DNA from: Providencia sp.
GTDB lineage: Bacteria; Pseudomonadota; Gammaproteobacteria; Enterobacterales; Enterobacteriaceae
NCBI RefSeq assembly: GCF_003533305.1
Contig: NZ_DOEH01000018.1
Span: forward strand, 18,247 to 82,246
Direction: 5' to 3'
DNA length: 64,000 nt
This document shows positions 8,020 to 17,384 of the stretch, piece by piece; the stretch's first letter is position 1, and every line of letters starts with the position of its first letter. Under the pieces are notes generated by a model. It was not told the DNA's origin. It was given only the letters and a program-made list of their open reading frames with translations, and did not search any database. The translations under genes were made by a program, and so were the position numbers.

Positions 8020-10497
8020 TTATTGGCAAGGCAGCAGAACTGACATACCAGAATCAATTTGTGCAGGTAGCTGAACTTTGCATTGTGCTTTTCCACCCCA
8101 AGAGACGGTTAACGTTTCTTTAGGATTTACTGCCATCAAATAAGACAGCCCATTTTCCATTACCATGGCAATATTGATGCCATCAGCATTGGTTACATCT
8201 GCGCCAAAAGGAGGAACGGTGTCGTTATAACGGATTGTTGCCACTAATTTTTCACCTTTTGCTACATCAAACCGCTGATAACCAATTGCGCCTTCCGTTA
8301 ATGTTGATGTCGCAATCGCTTTGTTGGTATCAACATCACTGTTTAGTTTGTCCACATCAATACGAGTATCAAAACTGTAATAGCTCACGATATCGGGAAC
8401 GACTGATATACCTTTCCAGTTAGTTCTGGCTTTTTCATGGTTAAATGGCACGCCGCCAACACCATTGGTATCAACCATAATTCTTGCCGTATTGCTTGTT
8501 GCACTACTGTTATGCAGCGCGGCACCATAGCCCGTAGCGGTAAAACCACCACGGAATGTTCCGTTAAGTGATGCAGATTGTCTTTCTTGATAGCTGACGT
8601 TGGTATTGACTTCAGCAAGTTGCGTTCTTTTTTGATAATAGCCATCGAATTGGGCACGGTCGTCACCACTTCTACCGGCTCTAATTCGCCATAAGTTATT
8701 GAAATCTCTATTGTCACTATATGACAACATATGGCTTGTTTTACTACCACTGTTCTGTAAATCATAGCCCGCCCAACGGCTATCACCGACAGGGACTGAA
8801 ACCGATAGGGATAGGCTATCATCGCGTTTTCCACGATATTCAGAGCGATAGGCTGAAATATTTGTTGAGATACCATCAATTTCCATAAAACGGAATGTAC
8901 GACCAACAGATAAGCCATATCTATCTTGGGTTGTTTGATCCCAAAAGGTTTGACGGGTATAGGTTAAGAATACGGTTGTTCGCCAGTCTGCTTGGTCAGC
9001 CCAAAATGTTTTATTTGCGGTAATGGTATACATCTCTTTTTGACGACCAGTACCTAAATATTTATTTTCACGCTCATCTAAATATTGAGATATTGTCCGA
9101 AATTTATCCTGTGAGAAGCGATAACCGGCAAATGTAATAGTACTGTTAATTTCATCAAATGATTTTGAATAGCTGAGTCGAAAAGATGAGCCCGTTTCAG
9201 TGTTGTTGCCCGGAATCCGACTAATAGATTGTGTGATATCAGCAGACAGTGCACCCAAAATAGAGAGATCTCGCCCTAAGCCTGCGGATAGTGCGGTATA
9301 GTCTTTGCCTGCAAACAATATTCCACCAATAACTGACCAGTTATTACTTAATCCCCAAGAGAAATCACCTGTTGCAAACATGCTACCTTCAGGCTTGTGG
9401 TTAAAGCGTGATGGTTTACCCGCCGAGATGTTATAGCGGATATAGCCAGGCCGAGTTAGATACGGAATATTTGCGGTATTAACTTGAAAGGTCGAAATAT
9501 CGCCATCATCACCTTCAACTTTTACATCTAGCGTTCCGCGAATTGAGCTTTGTAAATCTTGAATACTAAACGGGCCGGCGGGAACGGTTGTTTCATAAAC
9601 CACTCGTCCTGCTTGGCTAACAATAATTTTTGAGTTACTTTTGGCAATTCCATTAATTTGTGGTGCGTAACCGCGTAAATTAGGCGGTAACATACGTTCA
9701 TCACTGGATAAGTTAAATCCGGTATAACGAATAGTGTCAAAGACTTGAGAGTTAAGATAGATTTCCCCTAACGTCAGTCTTGCTGCCATATGGACTAAAG
9801 GGCGATATGCATAGAATTGATTCCAATCGAATTTTCTGTCGCCACGTTCATTATAATTAGCCTGATAGTCTGCCCTGAAACGCCATGCGCCAAGGTTGAA
9901 TCCAGTTTGGCCATAAGCAGATAATGAATGTTTATTGGTGTGTGTCGTTAAAGAACGTGCAACTGTCCCAGATAAATTATAGTCAAATAAGATACCGGAT
10001 ACGCCAGTATCCCAACGTTCAGGTGGTACCCAGTTTGGGTCCGAATATTTCATCCACGCCTGTGGCATAGTGATATCCAGCTTTCCTTCTGAGTTATTAA
10101 TTTTCGCACCAGGAATAACTAAAATATTCGAACATTCTGGCGATATGATTTGAATTTTCTTTAATGCATCTTCTTGAAGTGCGAACATTTCAACTTGTTC
10201 ATGTGTAAAACAAGCTAATGTTTTTTCACTATTTTGTGGATCAGTAATATAAGTTATTTTTTGTTGAGATAATGATTGACCGTTAATATAAAGGTCTAAT
10301 AAATAGACTCCAGGAAACACAAAGTTATCTTTAGAAAAACGCGTTAAATCAATATTACTTCGATCGCCAACATCTAATACATCTGTATTAAATTCGACGA
10401 TATCATCAGCGAGGAGATTTGAGGAATAACAGAGTAATGCAATATATATTGCAAATAACCTTTTCATCTTAATTATGTTTTTATTAAAAATAATCAT
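8020..10497 (-). CDS. outer-membrane fimbrial usher, FimD/PapC family
   Basis: This full-length usher has 825 residues. A signal peptide (hydrophobic run ending LLADD) leads into the periplasmic N-domain beginning VEFNTDVLDVGD. The transmembrane barrel, plug region (GFNLSSDERMLPPNLRGYAPQING) and C-terminal domains follow, with FGADVTN near residue 755 and a final Cys pair (AQCKVQLP and LLPCQ). Two starts are possible, the ATG at 10497 or that at 10467, the latter giving a more conventional signal peptide (MKRLFAIYIALL). Ushers recruit chaperone-subunit complexes and extrude the pilus. Confidence 0.93.
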   Translation of the reverse strand: MIIFNKNIIKMKRLFAIYIALLCYSSNLLADDIVEFNTDVLDVGDRSNIDLTRFSKDNFVFPGVYLLDLYINGQSLSQQKITYITDPQNSEKTLACFTHEQVEMFALQEDALKKIQIISPECSNILVIPGAKINNSEGKLDITMPQAWMKYSDPNWVPPERWDTGVSGILFDYNLSGTVARSLTTHTNKHSLSAYGQTGFNLGAWRFRADYQANYNERGDRKFDWNQFYAYRPLVHMAARLTLGEIYLNSQVFDTIRYTGFNLSSDERMLPPNLRGYAPQINGIAKSNSKIIVSQAGRVVYETTVPAGPFSIQDLQSSIRGTLDVKVEGDDGDISTFQVNTANIPYLTRPGYIRYNISAGKPSRFNHKPEGSMFATGDFSWGLSNNWSVIGGILFAGKDYTALSAGLGRDLSILGALSADITQSISRIPGNNTETGSSFRLSYSKSFDEINSTITFAGYRFSQDKFRTISQYLDERENKYLGTGRQKEMYTITANKTFWADQADWRTTVFLTYTRQTFWDQTTQDRYGLSVGRTFRFMEIDGISTNISAYRSEYRGKRDDSLSLSVSVPVGDSRWAGYDLQNSGSKTSHMLSYSDNRDFNNLWRIRAGRSGDDRAQFDGYYQKRTQLAEVNTNVSYQERQSASLNGTFRGGFTATGYGAALHNSSATSNTARIMVDTNGVGGVPFNHEKARTNWKGISVVPDIVSYYSFDTRIDVDKLNSDVDTNKAIATSTLTEGAIGYQRFDVAKGEKLVATIRYNDTVPPFGADVTNADGINIAMVMENGLSYLMAVNPKETLTVSWGGKAQCKVQLPAQIDSGMSVLLPCQ

Positions 10498-10579
10498 TAT
10501 ATTTACTCTGTATTCACTGGCAATGTTGGAATTAATTTCTCATGAGCTTATGAGATAAAATAAATTTTTAATTTTTCTT

Positions 10580-11119
10580 CTAAAAATAATCCATTCTAAA
10601 TCGTAGAGTTGCTGCAAACTCACCTGCCTTTATATTTTTTTGATAAGCAATAAGAATCGCAGTGAAGTTCAAGCTATCACGTCCTTCAAGTAAGGTGTAA
10701 TCCGGCATTTTTGTATTAAGGCTTAGGATTTCTCCATGATAATCTCGTAATTGAATTCCAAATCCTTCAGACTTTCCATTAACTCGAAGTAATTTATCAC
10801 TATCAACTGATGTTCCCATTATTGTTATTTGAGCTCGAGATGCGCTACCTTTATCTGCTGAGGGAAGTGTGCAGCCAATTAGTTTTATTTGAAATTGTTT
10901 ACTTACAAGTAAATTAGCCTCTGGTGTAATTTCTCTTGCACTAATTTCACCAAAATCAATCCAAAGATCTCGGCTATTAGGATCAATTGTGCATGAGGCT
11001 TCTATTAGTTCGCCATGCATAATAATATCACCTGGCGTGCTATTAATTGTTACTCCCCAACTTAATAAAGGTAACAATAAATGAGAACCTAATGCTATTT
11101 TTATAACTCGCATTATCAT
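10580..11119 (-). CDS. fimbrial minor subunit (possible terminator/anchor pilin)
   Basis: A 179-residue pilin with a short signal peptide (about 1-22), Cys in IEASCTIDP and LIGCTLP, and a C-terminal strand TLRFRMDYF. It sits between the major subunit and the usher, the place occupied by PapH/MrpB-type anchoring subunits in related operons. No strong ribosome site precedes the ATG at 11119, so translation may be modest, as suits a low-abundance subunit. Confidence 0.82.
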   Translation of the reverse strand: MIMRVIKIALGSHLLLPLLSWGVTINSTPGDIIMHGELIEASCTIDPNSRDLWIDFGEISAREITPEANLLVSKQFQIKLIGCTLPSADKGSASRAQITIMGTSVDSDKLLRVNGKSEGFGIQLRDYHGEILSLNTKMPDYTLLEGRDSLNFTAILIAYQKNIKAGEFAATLRFRMDYF

Positions 11120-11203
11120 GGGGATACCATATGGCTATATATCAAGTTTTATTATTGCGGAGTATTTAATACTCCGCACATTTTCATAAAAACGAGCTAC
11201 AGC

Positions 11204-11746
11204 TTATTGATAGTTGATTTGGAAATTAATCGTTGAATCAAAGTTACCTGGCGTTACTGCATTAGATGCATTATCAGCTTTTAGATAAGCAACGAATGGA
11301 ATTGATGTTTTACCATCAGTTAAGTTAACTGCTGTAGAGGCAGTTCCCCAAACAACATCTTGATTGCCATTGTCTCTTAAACCAATACCTGCGCCACTTG
11401 CTGTACCTGAAGTAAATGCGGCTAAGCTAGCATCGTTAGGGTTCACTGTTGATGGTGTATATGTCACTGTTGCTGTTTGTGCTACAGTGGTATCACAGCC
11501 TTGCAGGACGATATCTTTTTTAACGTTACCTGCGCGTTCACCATTTTTTAGGTTTGCTACTGGGATTTGATAAAAATTAACTTTTACTGGGCTTGATTCT
11601 TCACTTAGACCACATGCAGAGTTGACTAACTCACCTGTAATTTCAATCGTACCGTTAGTTGGTGTACCCGTGTAAGCCGCCATTGTTGCAAAAGAAGCAA
11701 AGCCAGTTACGAATGCAGCAGCCACGACTATTTTATTCAATTTCAT
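11204..11746 (-). CDS. major fimbrial subunit (FimA/MrpA-like pilin)
   Basis: This 180-residue pilin has a clean signal peptide ending near AYTGTP and the conserved pair Cys45 (LVNSACGLS) and Cys84 (LQGCDTT). The C-terminus INFQINYQ matches the donor-strand and usher-recognition pattern of shaft subunits. It is the first structural gene, 84 nt ahead of the next subunit, and sits downstream of a 197-nt region containing a perfect 16-bp palindrome (11784-11799). Position and small Ala/Thr-rich composition make it the probable shaft protein. Confidence 0.9.
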   Translation of the reverse strand: MKLNKIVVAAAFVTGFASFATMAAYTGTPTNGTIEITGELVNSACGLSEESSPVKVNFYQIPVANLKNGERAGNVKKDIVLQGCDTTVAQTATVTYTPSTVNPNDASLAAFTSGTASGAGIGLRDNGNQDVVWGTASTAVNLTDGKTSIPFVAYLKADNASNAVTPGNFDSTINFQINYQ

Positions 11747-11783
11747 GATTTATTAATCCTATATGATGTTTATTTTGTGATGA

Positions 11784-11799
11784 TTGTTATTAATAACAA
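11784..11799. promoter_or_regulatory. 16-bp perfect palindrome upstream of the major pilin gene
   Basis: TTGTTATTAATAACAA is a perfect palindrome 38-53 nt upstream of the pilin start at 11746. Its position suits an operator. The adjacent XRE regulator is the obvious candidate binder, but that is inference. Confidence 0.45.
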
Positions 11800-11943
11800 C
11801 TTTAGATAAAAATAAGCATTAACAAAAATTAATTAATGATAATCTTTAATAAAGTTGTCATTTTATTTTCTATTTTTAGAGTCTACAAAACTGATCTTAT
11901 TTAACAATACCCGTCTTGGGTGTAATAATAGATTTTATAAATT

Positions 11944-12285
11944 TCATCGCCATAATTTTTTAGAATCTTGACCCAGTACAGATAAATAGGTGGATTCATT
12001 TTTTATGATATATTTTAGTCTTTCGTTATCATGTTTATCGATAACAGTATTAAAAAAATCTCTCCATGATTTATTAAATACGGTTAATATCGTATCCATC
12101 ATTTCAAATGTTAGCTTAGTTTTCCCTGTTTCATATCGAGATATTTGTTGTTGGCTAACATTTAGCATTTTTGCCAGTTGACCCCCTGTTAGGTTTTGCT
12201 CTTTTCTTATTCCTCTTAAATATAGTCCCACTTCTTTATTTATTCCGTTAGAAAAATGAACCATTTGATTAGAAAAAAAAACCAT
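11944..12285 (-). CDS. XRE-family regulator, MrpJ-like fimbria-associated
   Basis: This 113-residue single-domain protein has a helix-turn-helix at about residues 18-72: VGLYLRGIRKEQNLTGGQLA, then LNVSQQQISRYETGKTKL. Size and fold match MrpJ-type regulators of Proteus/Providencia fimbrial operons, which in Proteus mirabilis repress motility when fimbriae are made. In the mrp operon MrpJ is encoded last; here the regulator is upstream of the pilin gene on the same strand, 197 nt away, so it may be read into the operon or have its own promoter. AAAGG lies about 10 nt before the ATG at 12285; an internal ATG at 12264 is an alternative. Confidence 0.78.
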   Translation of the reverse strand: MVFFSNQMVHFSNGINKEVGLYLRGIRKEQNLTGGQLAKMLNVSQQQISRYETGKTKLTFEMMDTILTVFNKSWRDFFNTVIDKHDNERLKYIIKNESTYLSVLGQDSKKLWR

Positions 12286-12993
12286 TTTAATTGACCTTTA
12301 ATTTAAATAACTAACCTCAGACGCCATATGAAATTTTCATTAAGTATATTGGCGGTTATTTATTTTGTATAATAGATAGTACGAATTGATTGATATTAAA
12401 AAACATTATCATCTTAATGAAATGAAAAAGTGTTACAGGAAAATGAATGAGTTAAAAATATAAATCATAGATAACAATGAGTTATATTTTTCATATCTAA
12501 ATAAAAGTAGATGCAATTTACATTTAGATACAATGTAAAATACAGACACACAAATTCAACTCGTTTTATGTTTAATTTGATCAAAAATAATACAAATGCA
12601 AGCTAGTAAATGTCACTAGTTACTCCAATTACGAGTTTATTATTTTATTTGTTTTTTTTTAAGACTTATCCTACTCAGACTACAGGTTAAATTTTCAATG
12701 AATTATCATGGATTATTATAAAAACAAGTAATTTGTATGGGTATGTCAATGGCTTGATTGCATCTTAATTGGATTGTCATTTTGAGGCGTGTAATTTATA
12801 AATGAGATAAGTTAGGGGTGTATCGGTATCAAAATCTCAGTGTGGGTGTTTATTTTAGTATTAAGTTTTATTTAGATATTGAACAATTCTAGTTTTTAGC
12901 TTTTTCCTTAACAGGGTCTCTTATTAACTGATTATTTATAATATTGAAGGTACTGGTTTCATCGTAAAAGTATTGTCGCTTTGAACTGTGGGC
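12286..12993. other. ~700-nt intergenic region upstream of the fimbrial regulator
   Basis: This AT-rich stretch has no convincing ORF. It presumably holds the promoter of the fimbrial operon. One inverted repeat is visible, TTTACATT at 12517-12524 and AATGTAAA at 12532-12539 with a 7-nt spacer. I found no pair of long inverted repeats that would suggest an invertible switch, and no recombinase gene lies next to it. Confidence 0.4.
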
Positions 12994-13034
12994 AAAAAAA
13001 AAGGAAAATGAAGTCACATTATGCTTCATTTTCC
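12994..13034 (-). terminator. rho-independent terminator of codBA
   Basis: GGAAAATGAAG (13003-13013) and CTTCATTTTCC (13024-13034) form a perfect 11-bp stem with a 10-nt loop. Read on the minus strand it is followed directly by nine T residues (12994-13002). It ends the codBA transcript 47 nt after codA. Confidence 0.9.
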
Positions 13035-13081
13035 TGTTCACTACCCTTTCAGGTAGGCGTTTATCTAGAATTTATTGGTGT

Positions 13082-14380
13082 TTAGTTCCCTGAAAGTGGT
13101 GTGTAGCCATAACGAATAGTTTCAGGTTGATCAAGATGGATCTGCGTGATGGCAGGTTGAGTGCAAGCGATCACGCGGCCATCACGAATAGAATAACGTA
13201 CAGGAACTTGGCGACGTAGAGCATCAAAGCCATTTTCTGCGGGTAGAATAAGTAGGCTTGCGCGTTTACCTTCACTCACACCATAATCTTGTAAATTCAG
13301 TGTTCGTGCACTGTATTGTGTAATAAGTTTCAGCCCATCATTAATTTGGTCATAGCCCATCAACTGGCAGACATGCAGCCCCATATGCAAAACTTGAAGC
13401 ATGTTGGCTGTACCCAGTGGATACCATGGGTCAAATACATCATCATGACCAAAACAGACATTAATATCTGCGGCTAACATTTCTTTGACTCGGGTGATCC
13501 CTCTGCGTTTAGGGTAGGTGTCAAAACGGCCTTGCAGGTGAATATTAACCAGTGGGTTTGCGACAAAGTTAATGCCAGACATTTTTAGTAGGCGAAATAG
13601 GCGAGAGGCATAGGCACCATTATATGAGTGCATTGCAGTGGTATGACTAGCAGTAACGCGAGCGCCCATACCTTCGCGGTGTGCTAGGGCGGCAACGGTT
13701 TCCACGAAACGTGATTGTTCATCATCAATTTCATCACAATGCACATCAATCATACGATCGTATTTCTGTGCCAGTGCAAATGTTTTATGTAGAGATTCCA
13801 CACCGTATTCACGGGTAAATTCAAAATGTGGAATTGCGCCGACAACATCAGCACCCAAACGCAATGCTTCTTCTAATAATGCCTCTCCGTTTGGATAAGA
13901 CATGATGCCTTCTTGTGGAAAAGCTACAATTTGCAGATCTATCCATGGTGATACTTCTTGTTTGACTTCGAGCATGGCTTTGAGCGCAGTGAGTGTGGCA
14001 TCGGACACATCAACGTGAGTACGGACATGTTGAATGCCGTTGGCAATCTGCCATTTTAGTGTTTTCCAAGCACGGGCTTTAACATCTTCATGAGTCAGTA
14101 ATGCTTTGCGTTCTGCCCAGCGTTCAATCCCTTCAAATAGTGTGCCGGATAAATTCCAGCTTGGCTGGCCCGCGGTTTGGGTGGTATCAAGATGAATGTG
14201 GGGCTCTATAAATGGAGCGATAACTAAACCGCCCTCGCCATCAAGGCCTTCAGGTAAAACTTCATTGGTAGGTTGCGGGACAATCGCCTGAATTTTTTGG
14301 TTATTAATATCGATACGCCATAAGCCATCACGTTCCGGTAAACGGATATTATGTATATGTTTTATATTATGATTAAGCAC
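13082..14380 (-). CDS. codA: cytosine deaminase
   Basis: It converts cytosine to uracil plus ammonia in the cytoplasm. The sequence follows E. coli CodA through nearly its whole length as I recall it: the metal site HIHLD ([15 protein letters not shown]), VRTHVDVSD, the [13 protein letters not shown] segment, [13 protein letters not shown], and [14 protein letters not shown] with the catalytic Asp. Its 432 residues compare with 427 in E. coli. The first codon is GTG at 14380, overlapping the end of codB by 8 nt, so the pair is translationally coupled. The C-terminal tail after IRYGY is a few residues longer than in E. coli. Confidence 0.97.
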   Translation of the reverse strand: MLNHNIKHIHNIRLPERDGLWRIDINNQKIQAIVPQPTNEVLPEGLDGEGGLVIAPFIEPHIHLDTTQTAGQPSWNLSGTLFEGIERWAERKALLTHEDVKARAWKTLKWQIANGIQHVRTHVDVSDATLTALKAMLEVKQEVSPWIDLQIVAFPQEGIMSYPNGEALLEEALRLGADVVGAIPHFEFTREYGVESLHKTFALAQKYDRMIDVHCDEIDDEQSRFVETVAALAHREGMGARVTASHTTAMHSYNGAYASRLFRLLKMSGINFVANPLVNIHLQGRFDTYPKRRGITRVKEMLAADINVCFGHDDVFDPWYPLGTANMLQVLHMGLHVCQLMGYDQINDGLKLITQYSARTLNLQDYGVSEGKRASLLILPAENGFDALRRQVPVRYSIRDGRVIACTQPAITQIHLDQPETIRYGYTPLSGN

Positions 14381-15620
14381 GGGTTATCTCCGGGTTGATG
14401 ACATGACGACGATTAAGCAGTGGATTTAGAACAGCATAACTTAATGCGCCACCAAGGACAGCATTTACAGGAACAATTCCTGGTAGCCAATGGCCTGCAA
14501 TTACACCAACGGCGACAGCGAGTAGTGCGCTAATATTGACATCACGCATTTTGCTACAATCAAAGGTGTCATAACGGTGGCGATACATTAAGTAGTCCAT
14601 AATAATGATCCCACCAATTGGTGGAATAGCCGCAGATAAAAAAGTTAGCCAACTAATAAAATTGTTATAAAGCCATAGCGCACATAGGGTACCGATTAAG
14701 CCATTAATAATAGATAAGGTTTTGCTAGATAGCCCTGTAATATTGGCAAACCCCAATCCTGAAGCGTAAAGTGCATTATCATTTGTGGTCCAAATATTAA
14801 GCCCAAGAACAATAATTGCTGGCAATAAGAGCCCTTGTGCAATCATGACATCTGAAATATCTGCCATACCGAGTGATGCAGCGCCAGCGGCACCAAAGAT
14901 AAACATTAATGAATTACCGAGGAAAAATGCCACTATTGCAACGAGTACTGCAATTTTTGGCTTGCGTCCGAAGCGAACAAAGTCTGCGGTTAAAGTACCA
15001 GCACTGACAAATGAGCCAACAACCATTGCCAAGGCTAAGTTAAAATCGATAGGTTGTGCGGGGACAATGGAAACCAAGGTGCTCATGCCGCCCACACTGG
15101 TTACTGCAAGATAGACAGAGTAGCTGCCGAGGATGGCAATTGCCGGTACAGCAATAATTGATAGTACGGTCAGTGCGGAAATCCCAAAAAAAACAGTTAC
15201 TGTCATCAATATTCCAGAGACACCGATTAACCAATTAATATCCCAACCGGTGGCTTTTCCTACTGGAATGGCAAACATCGCGACACCAACGCCGAACCAG
15301 CCAACTTGTGTACCGCCGAGTAAGAATGATGGGAGCCAGGAACCTTTAATACCGAAGGAGTAACGCGCGAGAAGGTGAGTTGTGAGGCCTGTTTTAGATC
15401 CGATGAAACCAAGAGATGCGGTATAGATACCAAGAATAAGATTACCGATAAGAACTGCGAGGAAGAAATCATTAAAACTGAGACCGGTACCGAGTGCGCC
15501 TCCGGTCCACATACTGGCGGAAAAGAACGTTAAACCTAGCATCACAAAGGTTAATGCTAGTCCGCCTTTTCTCGCGGATATGGGCACAGGCCCATGACTA
15601 TAATTTTTATCTTCAGACAA
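14373..15620 (-). CDS. codB: cytosine permease, NCS1 family
   Basis: It imports cytosine across the inner membrane. The N-terminus [18 protein letters not shown] and the body ([54 protein letters not shown]) track E. coli CodB closely. It has 415 residues with about 12 hydrophobic segments. The frame begins with TTG at 15620, preceded by an excellent GGAGG 6 nt upstream, so the rare start codon is well supported. It is the first gene of the codBA operon. A 16-bp half of a long-range inverted repeat lies about 70-85 nt upstream (15690-15705). Confidence 0.96.
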   Translation of the reverse strand: MSEDKNYSHGPVPISARKGGLALTFVMLGLTFFSASMWTGGALGTGLSFNDFFLAVLIGNLILGIYTASLGFIGSKTGLTTHLLARYSFGIKGSWLPSFLLGGTQVGWFGVGVAMFAIPVGKATGWDINWLIGVSGILMTVTVFFGISALTVLSIIAVPAIAILGSYSVYLAVTSVGGMSTLVSIVPAQPIDFNLALAMVVGSFVSAGTLTADFVRFGRKPKIAVLVAIVAFFLGNSLMFIFGAAGAASLGMADISDVMIAQGLLLPAIIVLGLNIWTTNDNALYASGLGFANITGLSSKTLSIINGLIGTLCALWLYNNFISWLTFLSAAIPPIGGIIIMDYLMYRHRYDTFDCSKMRDVNISALLAVAVGVIAGHWLPGIVPVNAVLGGALSYAVLNPLLNRRHVINPEITRA

Positions 15621-15689
15621 AATTACCTCCCATTTCGATTAGCAGGCCAAAAAATTCGAACGGAGTTTATAGATGAATAAAATAAAAGC

Positions 15690-15705
15690 AAATTATTTCG
15701 CACAT
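15690..15705 (-). promoter_or_regulatory. copy 1 of inverted 16-bp site between codB and the DcuC-family gene
   Basis: Read on the minus strand it is ATGTGCGAAATAATTT, about 70-85 nt upstream of the codB start. It matches the copy at 15887-15902 in 15 of 16 positions, in opposite orientation. It is probably an operator serving both divergent transcription units. Confidence 0.5.
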
Positions 15706-15886
15706 AGTTTAATACAATTAATGAATCGCTAATGTGACGATTTTATATCTTTATATTATATTAATTGAGTTAATAACGTTAAAAAATAGATCAATATTTT
15801 GGTATTGAGAACTATTCTAATTAATCTGGAAATTATTTTAAATTTACTCATGATATAGGAATGAATTTTTTAATATATTCATCTTA

Positions 15887-15902
15887 ATGTGCGAAACAAT
15901 TT
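15887..15902 (+). promoter_or_regulatory. copy 2 of inverted 16-bp site upstream of the DcuC-family gene
   Basis: ATGTGCGAAACAATTT on the plus strand, facing the DcuC-family gene, about 110-190 nt before its possible starts. Together with 15690-15705 it frames the 378-nt codB upstream region, in which I saw no other gene. Confidence 0.5.
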
Positions 15903-16091
15903 AATTTCAATATTTCATAAAGTAAATTTAGATCACAAAATAATAGCAAATTTTATTTTTAACTATAAAAATTGATTTCACTCAATTAAATAAAACCATT
16001 GAGGCTCACAATGGAATGTGACACTAGGGATTTTATTTCATCACTCCAATTAACTTCTAAGCGTGACGCTATAATAAGAAGAGGATATTTT

Positions 16092-17369
16092 ATGATAATG
16101 CAAATTATCGCAGGGCTAGTCATTTTTTTGACAATCTATTTATTAATAAAGAAATATGAAACTCGAATGGTACTCATTGCAGCTGGATTAGTACTTTGTA
16201 TTATTAGTTTAACACCAATGAGTGCGCTCGATGCTTTTAGTGAAAGAATGGTGTCGGCCCCATTAATACAAGCGATTTGTTCGAGTATGGGTTTTGCCTA
16301 TGTAATGAAATACACAAAGTGCGATAAACACCTTGTTTTAGTTTTATCTAATTTATTAACTAAATTAGGCTTTTTTCTTATTCCAGCCGCTGTCGTTTTA
16401 ACCTTCTTTATTAATATTGCGATTCCATCGGCAGCGGGCTGTGCCGCAGCAGTTGGCGCGACTTTGATTCCATTATTGATTGCAGCCCGCATCCACCCTG
16501 CAATTGCAGGCGGTGCGGTATTATGTGGCACCATCGGTTCAATGCTGAGTCCGGGGTTATCACATAATCCTTTTGTGGCGCAAATGTCTAACATGAGCAT
16601 TGTGGATTTGATTGCTCGTCATGGTCCATATAGTCTGGCTGTCGGGGCGATAGGTGCAGTTTCATTGTCCATCGTGGCATTGGTAAAAAAAGAGTACAAC
16701 ATTAAAGTTGCTGTAAATGATAATGGTGGGGCAGCTAATTCTGTTGAAAGTGAAGCTGCTGAGCGTCCGAATTATCTTTATGCAACCGCACCATTCATTC
16801 CATTGATTTTATTACTATTACCCTTTATTGATTCACTAAAAGCTTACCAAATCACGGTACCTGCAGCGATGCTAATTGGCGCAATCTATGCATTAATTAT
16901 CACGCGTACTAACCCATCAATTATCACGAAAGAATTTTTTAAAGGAATGGGCAATGCCTACGGAGATGTGCTCGGTATCATTATTGCTGCCGCTGTTTTT
17001 TCTGCTGGGTTAAAAGCATCTGGTCTTATTGATTCATTTATTGGTTTTCTGATCCATGCCCCTGAATTTGCCCGTTGGGGCGGGACGTTAGGTCCATTCT
17101 TGATGGGGATGATAACTGGATCTGGGGATGCCGCCGCTTTTGCATTCAATGAAACTGTGACGCCGTTTGCTCAACAATTTGGTTATGAAATACCGGATTT
17201 AGGCATGGCTTCAGCTATTTCTGGCGCATTAGGACGCACGATGTCACCACTGGCAGGCGCAACAATTGTTTGTGCTGGTTTAGCTAATATCAACCCAATG
17301 GAAATAGCCAAAAGAACGGCACCCGGTATGATCGTTGGTGTGATTTTTATCGCACTAATAATGCTTTAA
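16092..17369 (+). CDS. DcuC-family anaerobic C4-dicarboxylate/organic-acid carrier
   Basis: A membrane protein of about 425 residues with 10-12 hydrophobic segments. Features of the DcuC/IT family are visible: a KKYETRMVLIAAGL N-terminal helix, an AGCAAAVGATLIPLL helix, GTIGSMLSPGLSHNPF, GSGDAAAFAFNE, and near the end ISGALGRTMSPLAGATIVCAG. I chose the ATG at 16092, with GAGGA just upstream and MIMQIIAGLVIF opening the first membrane helix. An ATG at 16011 with GAGG upstream would add 27 residues. It lies 15 nt ahead of an AbgA-like hydrolase, so it likely imports that enzyme's substrate rather than a simple dicarboxylate. Confidence 0.82.
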   Translation: MIMQIIAGLVIFLTIYLLIKKYETRMVLIAAGLVLCIISLTPMSALDAFSERMVSAPLIQAICSSMGFAYVMKYTKCDKHLVLVLSNLLTKLGFFLIPAAVVLTFFINIAIPSAAGCAAAVGATLIPLLIAARIHPAIAGGAVLCGTIGSMLSPGLSHNPFVAQMSNMSIVDLIARHGPYSLAVGAIGAVSLSIVALVKKEYNIKVAVNDNGGAANSVESEAAERPNYLYATAPFIPLILLLLPFIDSLKAYQITVPAAMLIGAIYALIITRTNPSIITKEFFKGMGNAYGDVLGIIIAAAVFSAGLKASGLIDSFIGFLIHAPEFARWGGTLGPFLMGMITGSGDAAAFAFNETVTPFAQQFGYEIPDLGMASAISGALGRTMSPLAGATIVCAGLANINPMEIAKRTAPGMIVGVIFIALIML

Positions 17370-17384
17370 TATTAAGGAGATAGT

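Noticed and set aside
8385..8918. 177-residue minus-strand ORF inside the usher gene
   Set aside because: It is an alternate frame of the usher on the same strand, which itself has intact motifs throughout.
12286..12993. possible invertible fimbrial promoter switch
   Set aside because: No long inverted-repeat pair flanking the promoter and no fim/mrp-type recombinase gene was found in the window.
15999..16091. N-terminal extension of the DcuC-family gene
   Set aside because: The frame begins with TTG and the added residues are polar and unlike family members; 16092 has a ribosome site and leads directly into the first membrane helix.
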